Shown here: positions 18,839 through 27,459 of the stretch, piece by piece | Numbering within the stretch: position 1 is the first letter of the stretch | How the letters are laid out: the number at the start of each line of letters is the position of its first letter | From: a bacterium BMS3Bbin03 | GTDB taxonomy: Bacteria > Zhuqueibacterota > JdFR-76 > BMS3Abin05 | Direction of reading: 5' to 3' | Length of the DNA stretch: 42,400 bases | NCBI GenBank assembly: GCA_002898015.1 | Contig: BDTM01000035.1 | Coordinates: forward strand, 1-42,400 | Translations under genes and position numbers: made by a program | The notes under the pieces: generated by a model | The model's database searches: none | What the model saw: the letters and a program-made list of their open reading frames with translations, nothing else | What the model was told of the DNA's origin: nothing

Positions 18839-19603
18839 TTGCGAAAAAAAATAATTGCCGGTAACTGGAAAATGAATTTGACCTTCGATGAGGGGGTTGA
18901 GTTAGTAAGAACTTTAAAAACAAATCTTTCGGATATTCGGAAAGCCGATGTGGTGATCTGTCCGCCCTTTTTGTTTCTGGTACCGGTTGCAGGTATTTTA
19001 AAAGATACCCGGATCGGTTTAGGGGCTCAGAATATGCATTTTGAAGAGAAGGGGGCGTACACGGGAGAAATCTCAGCCGGTATGCTCCTTTCAACCGGCA
19101 CACAATATGTGATTCTCGGACATTCGGAACGCAGAAAGTATTTTGGTGAAACCAGTGAAATTGTTCATAAGAAAGTCAAAAGGGCTCTGAGCGCAAAGTT
19201 GACCCCTATTATGTGCGTTGGGGAAACTCTCGAACAAAGGGAAAAGGGTCAAACAGAATCCATCGTCACTTCACAGATAACGGAAGGCTTATCGGAAATA
19301 CCGGCCGTTGATGTGAAAAAAATGATAATTGCTTATGAACCGATTTGGGCCATCGGAACCGGTCGAACGGCGACTCCGGAACAGGCTGTCGAGGTGCATC
19401 GTCTTATTCGATCGATTATTGCCGATAAATATGGCCGGGAAGTGAGCGAACAAATACAAATTCAATATGGCGGCAGTGTCAAGCCTGACAATGCCGAGTC
19501 ACTGTTGGGGCAGCCGGAAATCGACGGGGCGCTTGTGGGCGGCGCCAGTCTTAAGGCTGAATCGTTTGAAGCAATCGTAAGAGCCGGGGAACTTTTTTCA
19601 TAG
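18839..19603 (+). CDS. tpiA: Triosephosphate isomerase
   Basis: A 254-residue TIM-barrel enzyme beginning at TTG, with AAGGAATAG upstream. Catalytic residues are Lys11 (GNWKMN), His95 (LGHSERR) and Glu167 (AYEPIWAIGTG). The phosphate-binding loops YGGSVKPDN and GALVGGASL are present. It interconverts dihydroxyacetone phosphate and glyceraldehyde 3-phosphate. It lies seven bases after pgk, so both probably come from one transcript. Confidence 0.97.
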   Translation: MRKKIIAGNWKMNLTFDEGVELVRTLKTNLSDIRKADVVICPPFLFLVPVAGILKDTRIGLGAQNMHFEEKGAYTGEISAGMLLSTGTQYVILGHSERRKYFGETSEIVHKKVKRALSAKLTPIMCVGETLEQREKGQTESIVTSQITEGLSEIPAVDVKKMIIAYEPIWAIGTGRTATPEQAVEVHRLIRSIIADKYGREVSEQIQIQYGGSVKPDNAESLLGQPEIDGALVGGASLKAESFEAIVRAGELFS

Positions 19604-19647
19604 GGAAACGGTTTAAGACTCAAAAAAAAAGAAAGGATTTTAAATTG

Positions 19648-20073
19648 ATGTTCCTAATCGTTACATTTCATATAATTTTATGTTTTGTCCTTACAATTGT
19701 TATTTTGCTGCAATCCAGTAAAGGAGGGGGATTGTCGGGTGCTTTTGGCGGCGGCGGCGGTGCTGCAATGGGAGCCGTTTTTGGGGGAAGAGGCGCGGGC
19801 ACTTTTCTGTCCAAAGCGACGGTTGTTCTTGCCACTTTATTTTTCCTGAGCAATATCACACAGGTCTTGATTATTAAACAGGGCCCCGCTGTGATTCAAA
19901 AGAGCCTTGTTCGTAAGGAAATGGAAAAAGAAGGGAAAATGCAGCAATCTCTCGGATCCTTGCTGCCCCCGATAAAGGGTGAGAAAAAATCGGCTCCGCC
20001 TTTAAATGCACCGACAAAAACACGGGCAAATCCTGCACCGGCGGGAAATGGGAAAAAGAACCCACAGAGGTAA
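19648..20073 (+). CDS. secG: Preprotein translocase subunit SecG
   Basis: A 141-residue protein with two membrane helices (about residues 1-20 and 50-70) and the SecG-specific LLQSSKGGGLSGAFGGGGG loop, followed by RGAGTFLSKAT. The C-terminal tail after residue 75 is long, charged and proline-rich, longer than in E. coli SecG. ATG 19648 is ten bases from GAAAGGA; TTG 19645 is an alternative start. It assists SecYE in protein export. secG after tpiA and before tRNA-Leu is a gene order seen in several phyla. Confidence 0.92.
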   Translation: MFLIVTFHIILCFVLTIVILLQSSKGGGLSGAFGGGGGAAMGAVFGGRGAGTFLSKATVVLATLFFLSNITQVLIIKQGPAVIQKSLVRKEMEKEGKMQQSLGSLLPPIKGEKKSAPPLNAPTKTRANPAPAGNGKKNPQR

Positions 20074-20081
20074 CGCAATAT

Positions 20082-20167
20082 GCCGAAGTGGTGGAACTGG
20101 TAGACACGCTACTTTGAGGGGGTAGTGCTCAAAAATGGGCGTAGGGGTTCGAGTCCCCTCTTCGGCA
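20082..20167 (+). tRNA. tRNA-Leu (anticodon GAG)
   Basis: An 86-base type II tRNA. The acceptor stem GCCGAAG (20082-20088) pairs with CTTCGGC (20160-20166), followed by discriminator A. The D-arm carries GGTAGAC, the anticodon stem is CTACT/GGTAG (first pair T-G wobble) around GAG at 20116-20118, a variable arm pairs GCTC with GGGC, and the T-arm is AGGGG TTCGAGT CCCCT. It reads CUC and CUU leucine codons. The CCA end is not encoded. It resembles E. coli tRNA-Leu(GAG) along its whole length. Confidence 0.97.
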
Positions 20168-20221
20168 CAAGTTTTTATTATGAAAGTAATTTATCAGAGA
20201 GAATTGGAGGAGATTGGTCGT

Positions 20222-21268
20222 ATGAAAGGAAAAATTCAAGGGATTATCGCCGTATTTTTAGGATTAATTATCATTTCTTTTGTCGGGGTACAAACCATCC
20301 ATGCACAACAAGCACAGCTCAAGCAGCTCCAGGAGATTCAAAAAAAGATCGCAGATGTTCGGCAGAAGATGGAAGCCGCCACACAAGCCAAAAATCTGGA
20401 TGAGTACAACAAATACAAAAAAATGTATTTTGTCCTGATCGCCCAGGAAAAAAAGATTATTCAATCATCCAATGAATTGATGAAGCGTCAGAAAGTAAAA
20501 GTCAATGCCTACAACACCGGAAATAAATATGTCAAATTAGGCCGTTATGAAGAGGCTGTCAAAGCCTATAAAAAAGCGTTGAGCATCGACAGCACTTTTT
20601 CAAATGCCTATTTCGGAATGGGGTTAGCTTACAAAAGACTAAGAAAATTTTTGCAGGCGGAAGGCGCTTATCAAAAAGCCATTCATTTTAATCCGAATAA
20701 TGCGGTCTATTATTTTGCGTTGGGAAATCTTTTCCGGGATGAGCACAAATATGATAAGGCACTTGAAAGCTATCGGGCGGCCGTTCAGCATAATCCCAAA
20801 AATTATAAGGCTTTTTATGAGATCGGTGTGATTTATTCCAAAAGGAAGAATTATAAGAAAGCGATTGAATCTTTTCGAAGAGCAATCAATGCAAATCCGC
20901 AATATGCGATCGCTTATGTGAGTTTAGGGGTCAGTTATACAAACCTCGGGAAAACAAAGGAAGCCATTCAGGCTTACGAAAATGCGGTCAGTTTCAATCC
21001 AAGAGATTATCGGGCATTCTATCGATTGGCAAAAGCCTACAACGATATAAAAAATTATAAAAAAGGTCTGGCGGCTGCAAAAAAGTCGATCGCGCTTCGC
21101 GGATTTTTTGCGCCCGCGCACGTTGAATCTGCGAGAGCCCTTCAGAACCTTAAACAATATAAGGCGGCCATTAAAGAGTATAAAATTGCGGCTCGCGATA
21201 TCCGCTGGCGAAAATATGCCAATTATCAAATCGATGAAATTAAACGACTATTGAAAAAAAGAAGCTAA
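20222..21268 (+). CDS. Secreted or periplasmic tetratricopeptide repeat protein
   Basis: From ATG 20222 (GGAGGA about ten bases upstream) the protein has 348 residues. A longer frame would run through tRNA-Leu and is rejected. A signal peptide or single membrane helix (IIAVFLGLIIISFVGVQ) is followed by a coiled-coil-like, Gln/Lys-rich stretch (about residues 25-85), then about seven TPR units, recognised by YEEAVKAYKKALSIDS-type repeats through to the Lys-rich end. TPRs mediate protein contacts; the partner is unknown. Being just after secG and in the envelope, it may work in outer-membrane or secretion assembly, but this is speculation. Confidence 0.85.
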   Translation: MKGKIQGIIAVFLGLIIISFVGVQTIHAQQAQLKQLQEIQKKIADVRQKMEAATQAKNLDEYNKYKKMYFVLIAQEKKIIQSSNELMKRQKVKVNAYNTGNKYVKLGRYEEAVKAYKKALSIDSTFSNAYFGMGLAYKRLRKFLQAEGAYQKAIHFNPNNAVYYFALGNLFRDEHKYDKALESYRAAVQHNPKNYKAFYEIGVIYSKRKNYKKAIESFRRAINANPQYAIAYVSLGVSYTNLGKTKEAIQAYENAVSFNPRDYRAFYRLAKAYNDIKNYKKGLAAAKKSIALRGFFAPAHVESARALQNLKQYKAAIKEYKIAARDIRWRKYANYQIDEIKRLLKKRS

Positions 21269-21287
21269 ATAAATCGATTCTCAATTT

Positions 21288-21319
21288 AGCCCACTGGTAG
21301 ACTTGCAGTGGGCTTTTTT
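21288..21319 (+). terminator. Rho-independent terminator after the TPR gene
   Basis: AGCCCACTG (21288-21296) pairs perfectly with CAGTGGGCT (21306-21314) around a nine-base loop and is followed by a T run to 21319. It closes the pfkA-to-TPR transcription region. Confidence 0.9.
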
Positions 21320-21332
21320 ATGCAGTTCCCCT

Positions 21333-22316
21333 ATGCTAATTCAAATAGTTTACAAAAGACTGGTGCATTCGGTTCTACTGGTTTTTGCCGTCATCACATT
21401 TACGTTTCTGATTATTCATCTTGTTCCGGGTTCACCAACGGATTACCTGGTAGATCCTCGCCTTTCACCCGAAACCATCAAAACGATTCAAAAAAATCTG
21501 GGGTTGGATCAACCGGTTTATATTCAATATTGGCGATGGATTAATAACATTTTAAAGGGAGATTTCGGCTATTCATTTTCGCAGCAGCGCAGTGTGTTTT
21601 CTATATTGAAAGAAGCCATTCCGGCCACGCTTATGTTGACCGTGTCTGCGTTTATTTTAGAATTACTCTTGGGCATATTCTTCGGCGTGTTCGCTGCCAT
21701 TCACTATCACCATAAATCAGGCCATTTGATCAATCTTATGGCGCTCCTCTTTTTTGGAATTCCCGAATTTTGGCTCGGTCTTATGGCGATATTTTTATTC
21801 GCAATTAAATTTCACTGGTTTCCCACGGGTCAGATGACCACTCCGGGGCAGGGAGAGGTCTCCTTTTTTTACGCTTTCGCGGATTTAGTCAGGCACCTTT
21901 TCCTGCCGGTACTAGTATTGGCGCTCAGTTCCGCCGCCTACACCACGCGATTTGTTCGGGGAAACATGTTGGGGGTCTTGCAAAAAGATTTCATTGCACA
22001 GGCAAGATTGCTGGGTGTCCGGCCGAAACGTGTTTACTATAAATTGGCTTTGAAAAATACACTGCTTCCGGTGGTGACGTTAATTGGATTGGGATTTCCC
22101 TTTCTGCTTGGGGGTTCGCTGGTGATAGAATATCTGTTCTCATGGCCGGGAATGGGGTGGCTCACATTCCATGCGGTGCTTTCAAGAGATTATCCTATCA
22201 TCCTGGCCAGCACGACCATTACGGCGATTATGGTCATTTTCGGTAATTTGATCTCCGATTTATTGTATCCTATTGTGGATCCGAGAACAAGATATTCAGG
22301 GAAGAGAGAGGCGTGA
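21333..22316 (+). CDS. ABC transporter permease, DppB/OppB family
   Basis: A 327-residue permease with about six membrane helices. The N-terminal block IVYKRLVHSVLLVFAVITFT, then HLVPGSP and a large periplasmic loop, and the EAA-like cytoplasmic loop QARLLGVRPKRVYYKLALKN, define the dipeptide/oligopeptide/nickel family. ATG 21333 is chosen because the longer frame starts inside the preceding terminator; no clear ribosome binding site is visible. It forms a heterodimer with the next gene. No binding protein or ATPase is in the window, so the cargo is unknown. Confidence 0.9.
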   Translation: MLIQIVYKRLVHSVLLVFAVITFTFLIIHLVPGSPTDYLVDPRLSPETIKTIQKNLGLDQPVYIQYWRWINNILKGDFGYSFSQQRSVFSILKEAIPATLMLTVSAFILELLLGIFFGVFAAIHYHHKSGHLINLMALLFFGIPEFWLGLMAIFLFAIKFHWFPTGQMTTPGQGEVSFFYAFADLVRHLFLPVLVLALSSAAYTTRFVRGNMLGVLQKDFIAQARLLGVRPKRVYYKLALKNTLLPVVTLIGLGFPFLLGGSLVIEYLFSWPGMGWLTFHAVLSRDYPIILASTTITAIMVIFGNLISDLLYPIVDPRTRYSGKREA

Positions 22317-23134
22317 AGCGGCTTATCAAAAATTGGGAAGTTCGGATCGGCGGTCTGGGTATATTGGCCTTTCTCATCGCCGCTATTTTTGCACCCGTTC
22401 TGACCCCCTATCAACCGAATCAGATCAACATGGCGGCCCAAATTCAACTTCAATCTCCGTCCTGGCAGCATCCGATGGGGACGGATCAGTTCGGCAGGGA
22501 CATCTTAACCCGTGTCCTTTTCGGAAGCCGGATTTCGGTGAGAATTGCGCTTATCGTGGTACTTTTATCCACTTTGTGGGGGACCCTGTACGGGGGACTT
22601 TCCGCTTATCTCGGCAATCAAACCGATCACGTCTTTATGAGAATTGTCGATTTTATGCTATCCTTTCCCATTATTTTCCTGTACATAATGGTCATCTCCT
22701 TTTGGGGAAATAAACTTTGGGTTCTCATTATTCTCTTAAGCGGAACAAGCTGGATGGGCATTTCGCGCCTGGTTCGTGCCGAAGTCCTCTCCATAAAAGA
22801 AGCGCCGTTTGTGCAGGCTGCCGTCGTGTTAAATATTCCCAGATGGAAGATATTTTTCAGACATATTTTGCTGAACAGCATGACGCCTGTTTTGGTGGCG
22901 GCTACCATGAAAGTCGGAATTATTATTTTGCTTGAAAGTACGTTGAGTTTTTTGGGACTCGGCGTACAGCCCCCCACACCGAGCTGGGGAAATATGATTG
23001 CCAACGGAAAGGACTTTTTAATCGATGGCTGGTGGATGTCGGTTTTCCCCGGATTTGCCATTGTGAGCCTGGTCGTCAGCATTAATCTTTTAGGGGACGG
23101 GTTGCAGAGAATTTTCAATTTACATGCGCAATAA
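22313..23134 (+). CDS. ABC transporter permease, DppC/OppC family
   Basis: A 273-residue permease beginning with GTG that overlaps the preceding stop by four bases (GTGA). The N-terminal helix, LTPYQPNQINM, HPMGTDQFGRDILTRVLFGSRIS and the EAA-like loop with FLGLGVQPPTPSWGNMI are hallmarks of the DppC branch. It is complete and should pair with the upstream permease to form the membrane channel. AGAGAG just before the start may serve as ribosome binding site. The next 200 bases hold no gene. Confidence 0.92.
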   Translation: MKRLIKNWEVRIGGLGILAFLIAAIFAPVLTPYQPNQINMAAQIQLQSPSWQHPMGTDQFGRDILTRVLFGSRISVRIALIVVLLSTLWGTLYGGLSAYLGNQTDHVFMRIVDFMLSFPIIFLYIMVISFWGNKLWVLIILLSGTSWMGISRLVRAEVLSIKEAPFVQAAVVLNIPRWKIFFRHILLNSMTPVLVAATMKVGIIILLESTLSFLGLGVQPPTPSWGNMIANGKDFLIDGWWMSVFPGFAIVSLVVSINLLGDGLQRIFNLHAQ

Positions 23135-23333
23135 AACGCAACAGTCGTTTTGCCGGCAGGAAAATCGACGACGTCCTCTTGCGCAAATTCTTTAAAAGAT
23201 TTGTTTTAATGATTTCGGTGCAGCTTTGAATTTAGCCTTGCCTTTTAATTCAAAATTGCTTAAAATTTAATTTAAAACAACCATGCTGACGATAATATAA
23301 TCCACACTAACCTTAACGGTGAAGGGTAAACGC

Positions 23334-24254
23334 ATGGCAATGCTTTCACGAAGAAAGTTTTTATCGGCAAGCAGCAAAATCGGATTACTGGCCCTATTGC
23401 CTCCAATTGCCCCCCCGCGTACACAATTTCGGTTGTTCGATCGCGCTTACAAACCGACTCCCGATCTGTTTGTGGCTAAAACCGGGGCACCGGCCGAATT
23501 GGTTAGACGCGTGGTCCGGGGATTGGGAGGAATGGAAAAGTTTGTCCATAAAGAGGATGTGGTTGTTCTCAAGCCAAACATGAGCTGGGACCGGACGCCG
23601 GCACAGGGGGCCAATACAAATCCCGAAGTGGTGGCCGAAGTGGTCCGGCTTTGCCTGAAAGCCGGTGCTAAAAAGGTGCGTGTTTTCGATCGCACGTGCA
23701 ATGAAGCGAGGCGGAGTTATGAACACAGCGGTATTGCCGAGGCCGCCAAAAAAGCAGGCGCCGACGTTTACTACGTGTACAAGAGAAATTACGTCCGGGT
23801 GAAAATTCCCAACGGGGAAAGACTTCATTCCTGGAGAATAAATAAAGATGTTCTGAATGCCGATGTGCTGATTAATCTGCCGACCGCCAAAAACCACAGT
23901 ATCTCGAAAATCACGCTGGGAATTAAAAATTTAATGGGCTACCTGGGTGATGATCGCGGGAAAATTCATCGACACTTCAGCCAAAAAATTGTGGATATTG
24001 CCTCCATATTACGCCCCCAGTTGACTATTTTAGATGCCACGCGACTGCTGTTGAGAAACGGGCCGCAGGGCGGAAATTTAGACGATGTCCGGTGGATTTA
24101 CACCGTCGTCGGCGGAACGGATATGGTGGCTGTCGATGCGTACGGCGCGTCTCTTTTCGGCCTGGATCCGGAGACGCTCGGTTTTCTGGAAGAAGCCTAT
24201 AAAAGGGGACTGGGTGAAATTGATCTTAAGAAAATTCGTATTCACAAGGTGTAA
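23334..24254 (+). CDS. DUF362 family protein with twin-arginine signal peptide
   Basis: From ATG 23334 (GAAGGG seven bases upstream) the protein has 306 residues. The N-terminus reads MLSRRKFLSASSKIG, a clear S-R-R-x-F-L Tat signal, then a hydrophobic stretch. The body has DUF362 features: VVLKPNMSWDRTPAQGANTN, NADVLINLPTAKNHSISKITLGIKN cut across two conserved stretches, and VAVDAYGASLFGLDPET. No Fe-S motifs are present, unlike the second DUF362 protein at 38895. Folded export implies a cofactor or tight partner. The gene lies 26 bases before a polyferredoxin, suggesting a common pathway; the reaction is unknown. Confidence 0.85.
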   Translation: MAMLSRRKFLSASSKIGLLALLPPIAPPRTQFRLFDRAYKPTPDLFVAKTGAPAELVRRVVRGLGGMEKFVHKEDVVVLKPNMSWDRTPAQGANTNPEVVAEVVRLCLKAGAKKVRVFDRTCNEARRSYEHSGIAEAAKKAGADVYYVYKRNYVRVKIPNGERLHSWRINKDVLNADVLINLPTAKNHSISKITLGIKNLMGYLGDDRGKIHRHFSQKIVDIASILRPQLTILDATRLLLRNGPQGGNLDDVRWIYTVVGGTDMVAVDAYGASLFGLDPETLGFLEEAYKRGLGEIDLKKIRIHKV

Positions 24255-24280
24255 GGCTTTATGCCCCGGGCACGCAGAAT

Positions 24281-25825
24281 ATGAAACACTTACGCAAAAT
24301 TCGGATCGCATCCCAAATTATTTTCTTTTTATTTTTTCTTTTTTTGTTTTTACAAGCCACATTCCCTTACCGGGCAATCATCCCGTCTGAATTTTTCCTG
24401 CAATGGAGCCCTTTGACGGCGATGATCACTTTTCTCGCGTCCCATCGTTTCACCGCCGCGATGATTCCCGCCGGGATTCTTCTGTTTCTGACGATTTTTC
24501 TGGGACGGTTTTTTTGCGGCTGGATTTGTCCTCTGGGATCGATGATCGACTTCGCCGATCTGTTTATCAAGCGCAAACGTAAACTCACGAGGAATACTGC
24601 CCGGTTCCGCTGGATTAAATTTGGTGTGCTCACAGCGCTGATTGTCATGGCGCTGATTTCCGTTCAGTTCGCCTGGCTTTTTGATCCGTTGGCTCTGAGT
24701 AACCGGACGTTTACCACATCGATCTACCCGATTTTTGCGGTTCTCATCGAAACGGTCTTTGGATGGCTCTGGCCGATAACGGGTCTGCAGTCTGCGCTCA
24801 TGAGTCTCCACGAGTTTTTGGAAAGCTGGCTTCTCCCGCTGAATCTGCATTTCATCTCCCAGGGGATTCCTATTTTTCTTCTCTTTTTGGGAATTTTATT
24901 ATTAAGTCTTATCGCAAAGCGCTTCTGGTGCCGAAATATATGCCCGCTTGGGGCGCTGTTGGGAATCTTTTCGAAATATAGAATCCTGGAACGAACCGTA
25001 AGGGGGGTGGATTGTACAAACTGCCGAATCTGCCGGGTGGATTGTCGCATAAATGCGATCGAAGACAATTTTATCAATTTCTCAAAAGTGGAATGTATTG
25101 ATGCCTTTGACTGTGCTTCCGGTTGCCCGGAAAATGCCGTCTCGTACAAATTTAAGGTGAAAGGTGTCCTGCCGTCACGAATTGATTTTTCGAAACGGCG
25201 GTTTTTGCAGTCGGTCGGCACCGGCGTGCTGAGCGCAGGATTACTGAAGATTGATTTTGTCAACCGTGAAACAAGAGGCAATCGCGTGCGGCCGCCGGGC
25301 GCGCTGCCTGAGGCCAAGTTTCTGGATCAGTGCATCCGCTGTCAGGAGTGTGTGCGTGTGTGCACCACAACCGGCAGCCTTTTACAGCCCGCTTGGCTGG
25401 AAATGGGATGGGAGGGTATCTGGTCGCCAATCGGAAGCCCCCGGGAAGGGTATTGTGAATTTACCTGCAATTTATGCGGCAGGGTTTGCCCAACCGGCGC
25501 GATTCACCTGCTGGATTTGCCGAAAAAGCAAAAAACCAGGATCGGAACTGCCTTCTTTGACCGGAATCGCTGCATTCCCTGGAATTCAGGCGATAATTGT
25601 ATGGTCTGCCAGGAGCACTGTCCCACGCCCGAAAAAGCCATCATTTTCAGAGAAGGTGAATTCATCACGGGTGAAAAGAAAATTAAACGGGTGAAATATC
25701 CCTACGTGAAAGAAGATTTGTGCATCGGCTGCGGCATTTGTGTGACCAAATGTCCGGTAGAAGGCACGGCAGGCATCTTTATAACCGGGGAAGGGGAAGA
25801 ACGGTTTGAAGAACAGGAATTTTGA
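24281..25825 (+). CDS. Membrane polyferredoxin, NapH-NapG-like fusion
   Basis: A 514-residue protein in two parts. Residues 1-230 have about five membrane helices with CGWICP (79-84) and CRNICP (217-222), the paired motifs of NapH-type quinol-oxidising proteins, then a Cys cluster (245, 248, 251, 255 and 272-282) for 4Fe-4S. At 304-322 lies SKRRFLQSVGTGVLSAGLL, which resembles a Tat signal helix. RPPGALPE and four further Cys clusters (351-361, 392-403, 431-447, 481-491) follow, as in NapG. So a membrane electron-entry module is joined to a ferredoxin module likely placed outside the membrane. No nitrate reductase genes are present. No clear ribosome binding site is seen. Confidence 0.85.
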   Translation: MKHLRKIRIASQIIFFLFFLFLFLQATFPYRAIIPSEFFLQWSPLTAMITFLASHRFTAAMIPAGILLFLTIFLGRFFCGWICPLGSMIDFADLFIKRKRKLTRNTARFRWIKFGVLTALIVMALISVQFAWLFDPLALSNRTFTTSIYPIFAVLIETVFGWLWPITGLQSALMSLHEFLESWLLPLNLHFISQGIPIFLLFLGILLLSLIAKRFWCRNICPLGALLGIFSKYRILERTVRGVDCTNCRICRVDCRINAIEDNFINFSKVECIDAFDCASGCPENAVSYKFKVKGVLPSRIDFSKRRFLQSVGTGVLSAGLLKIDFVNRETRGNRVRPPGALPEAKFLDQCIRCQECVRVCTTTGSLLQPAWLEMGWEGIWSPIGSPREGYCEFTCNLCGRVCPTGAIHLLDLPKKQKTRIGTAFFDRNRCIPWNSGDNCMVCQEHCPTPEKAIIFREGEFITGEKKIKRVKYPYVKEDLCIGCGICVTKCPVEGTAGIFITGEGEERFEEQEF

Positions 25826-25840
25826 TCCCGCCGCCACGGC

Positions 25841-26446
25841 CTATTTTCTGCGTTTTTCAAGTTCCCGCCAGAGGCTGTCCAGAGGAACACCGGCATCTGC
25901 CAATAAGACGAGTAAGTGGTACAGCAAATCGGCGCTTTCTTCCACCAGGCGCTGTCCGCTCTGTGAAAGGTAAGCCACAATGGTTTCCGTGGCTTCTTCT
26001 CCGACTTTTTGTGCAATTTTTGACTTTCCTTCGGTGAATAATTGAACGGTGTAAGAATGATCCGGACGTTCTTTTTTCCGTTCCAGAATCAAGTCTTCCA
26101 GCGCTTCTAAAATGTGCGCTTGTGCCGGGTCCGGACCGGTTTGAACGGCCCTGTAAAAACAGGATTGGTGGCCTGTGTGACAGGTGGGACCGTCCGGATC
26201 AACCTTCAGCAAAATGGAATCGCTGTCACAGTCTATTCGAATTTCTTTCACGTGCTGGAAATTTCCGGAGGTCTCACCCTTTAGCCAAAGCTTTTTTCTG
26301 GAGCGGCTGTAAAAATGGGCCAGTCCCGTTTCCAGCGTTTTCCCGTACGCTTCTTTATTCATGTAACCCAGCATCAGCACCTGTCCCGTGTGGACGTCCT
26401 GCAAAATGGCCGGCAGCAATTCATTCTGATCAAAATTGGGTTTCAT
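25841..26446 (-). CDS. hisIE: Bifunctional phosphoribosyl-AMP cyclohydrolase / phosphoribosyl-ATP pyrophosphatase
   Basis: A 201-residue fusion. Residues 1-110 are HisI, with [35 protein letters not shown] and metal-binding [20 protein letters not shown]. Residues 112-201 are HisE, with the helical [12 protein letters not shown] and [13 protein letters not shown]. Together they carry out the second and third steps of histidine synthesis. It is the last gene of the his cluster, its ATG directly abutting the stop of the PHP gene. The fusion order is the common bacterial one. Confidence 0.95.
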   Translation of the reverse strand: MKPNFDQNELLPAILQDVHTGQVLMLGYMNKEAYGKTLETGLAHFYSRSRKKLWLKGETSGNFQHVKEIRIDCDSDSILLKVDPDGPTCHTGHQSCFYRAVQTGPDPAQAHILEALEDLILERKKERPDHSYTVQLFTEGKSKIAQKVGEEATETIVAYLSQSGQRLVEESADLLYHLLVLLADAGVPLDSLWRELEKRRK

Positions 26447-27106
26447 TTAAAGGGTTTCCTTTATTTTTTGTAGGAGTTCTTCCGAATTTTTTAACACGGC
26501 CGAAAACGCCTTTTCTGAAAGGCCGGCGCCAAGCCCGACTTTTCGCAGCATTTCGTCAGAGAGATAATCGCTAATCGTGTGTGCATCACTGTTGATCAGC
26601 ATTTTTGCGCCGAATTTTAAAGCCTTTTGTTCAACGTAACCGTTGGTCAGTGAGTGTCCGCGCCGGGCGGAGATTTCAAGAAAGACCGCCCGTCTGGCGG
26701 CTGTTTGAACATCTTCATCCGAAATAAAACCCGGATGAGCCAGAATATCCACATCGCTGTTTACGGAAATGTGATTTGTTCCGGGCGGCACCAATTCCGC
26801 GGGCGTTTCACCGTGAACAACGATGACGGCGGCACCCGATTTTCGCGCCTTTTCTGCGATCTTCGGGATGCTTTCGACCGGTGTGTGGGTAATTTCAATT
26901 CCGGGAATTGCGGTCACATCCCAGTTGCGGTTGGCATCTTCACAGGCTTTGATCGTCTGTTCCAAAACGGGTTCCCAGTTACCGGCATCCACGTGATCCG
27001 TGAGTCCGATCGCCTTGTAACCCAATTGCCAGGCGTAATAAATAGCGGCAGACGGATTTAGATAGCCGTCACTCAAAAATGTATGCGTGTGAAAATCGAT
27101 AACCAT
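26447..27106 (-). CDS. PHP-domain phosphatase, probable histidinol-phosphatase
   Basis: A 219-residue PHP-fold protein with metal-binding motifs DFHTHTFLSDG, GLTDHVDAGN, PGIEITH, VVHGE and LINSDAHT. GGAG lies upstream of the ATG. The PHP fold hydrolyses phosphate esters using a multi-metal centre. In this his cluster, no HisN/HisB phosphatase domain is present (hisB is dehydratase only), so this gene is the natural candidate for converting histidinol phosphate to histidinol. It is shorter than the classic HisK/HisJ type (about 265 residues), so the assignment rests on context. Another PHP role, for example phosphoesterase on nucleotides, is possible. Confidence 0.75.
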   Translation of the reverse strand: MVIDFHTHTFLSDGYLNPSAAIYYAWQLGYKAIGLTDHVDAGNWEPVLEQTIKACEDANRNWDVTAIPGIEITHTPVESIPKIAEKARKSGAAVIVVHGETPAELVPPGTNHISVNSDVDILAHPGFISDEDVQTAARRAVFLEISARRGHSLTNGYVEQKALKFGAKMLINSDAHTISDYLSDEMLRKVGLGAGLSEKAFSAVLKNSEELLQKIKETL

Positions 27107-27187
27107 GGCAAATCTCCTGAAAAAATTTCATTCATTTGATAGAAATTACATGTCGTCCGCCTGCGGCAATTGGCGTCAACCTAAGTA

Positions 27188-27254
27188 AGGGCGATGCATT
27201 CGGTGGCAAAATTGCTGCAAATGGACAAATCATTTCCTGCGAATGCATCGCCCT
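27188..27254. repeat. Hairpin-forming inverted repeat between hisF and the PHP gene
   Basis: AGGGCGATGCATTCG (27188-27202) is exactly reverse-complementary to 27240-27254, with a 37-base centre. One more mismatched position allows the pairing to run to 18 bases. It lies in the 443-base gap that interrupts the his cluster and looks like a REP-type intergenic repeat, not a terminator, since no T run follows on either side. Confidence 0.65.
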
Positions 27255-27369
27255 AACAGATAGAATAATAGCCCTGAAATACGATCCTGCAAAACCATAA
27301 CCGCAGATCCATTCGATTAACGGAATTATTTTTATTGATACAACTCCTTAACATTCCAATTCATATTTC

Positions 27370-27459
27370 CGGGGTTTTAACCCCAAATGATAGAATTCCT
27401 CGGGGTTAAAACCCCCTTTGGATTTGCTTTTTTACTCTGCATCTACGCTCTAAAGAGCG
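27370..27459. repeat. Inverted repeat pair GGGGTTTTAACCCC and a short palindrome
   Basis: GGGGTTTTAACCCC (27371-27384) and GGGGTTAAAACCCC (27402-27415) are exact reverse complements, and each is nearly self-complementary. A 14-base palindrome with two central bases, CGCTCTAAAGAGCG, follows at 27446-27459. With the inverted repeat at 27188-27254 these make the whole gap 27107-27549 a repeat patch; no coding frame of note is present there. Confidence 0.6.

Noticed and set aside
20135..20221. Longer N-terminus for the TPR protein
   Set aside because: It would run through the 3' half of tRNA-Leu; the ATG at 20222 has its own ribosome binding site and gives a proper signal peptide.
24281..25825. 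Periplasmic nitrate reductase cluster
   Set aside because: No napA, napB or napC genes are present; only the NapH/NapG-like architecture is shared.
27188..27254. Terminator after hisF
   Set aside because: The loop is 37 bases and no T run follows on the minus strand.
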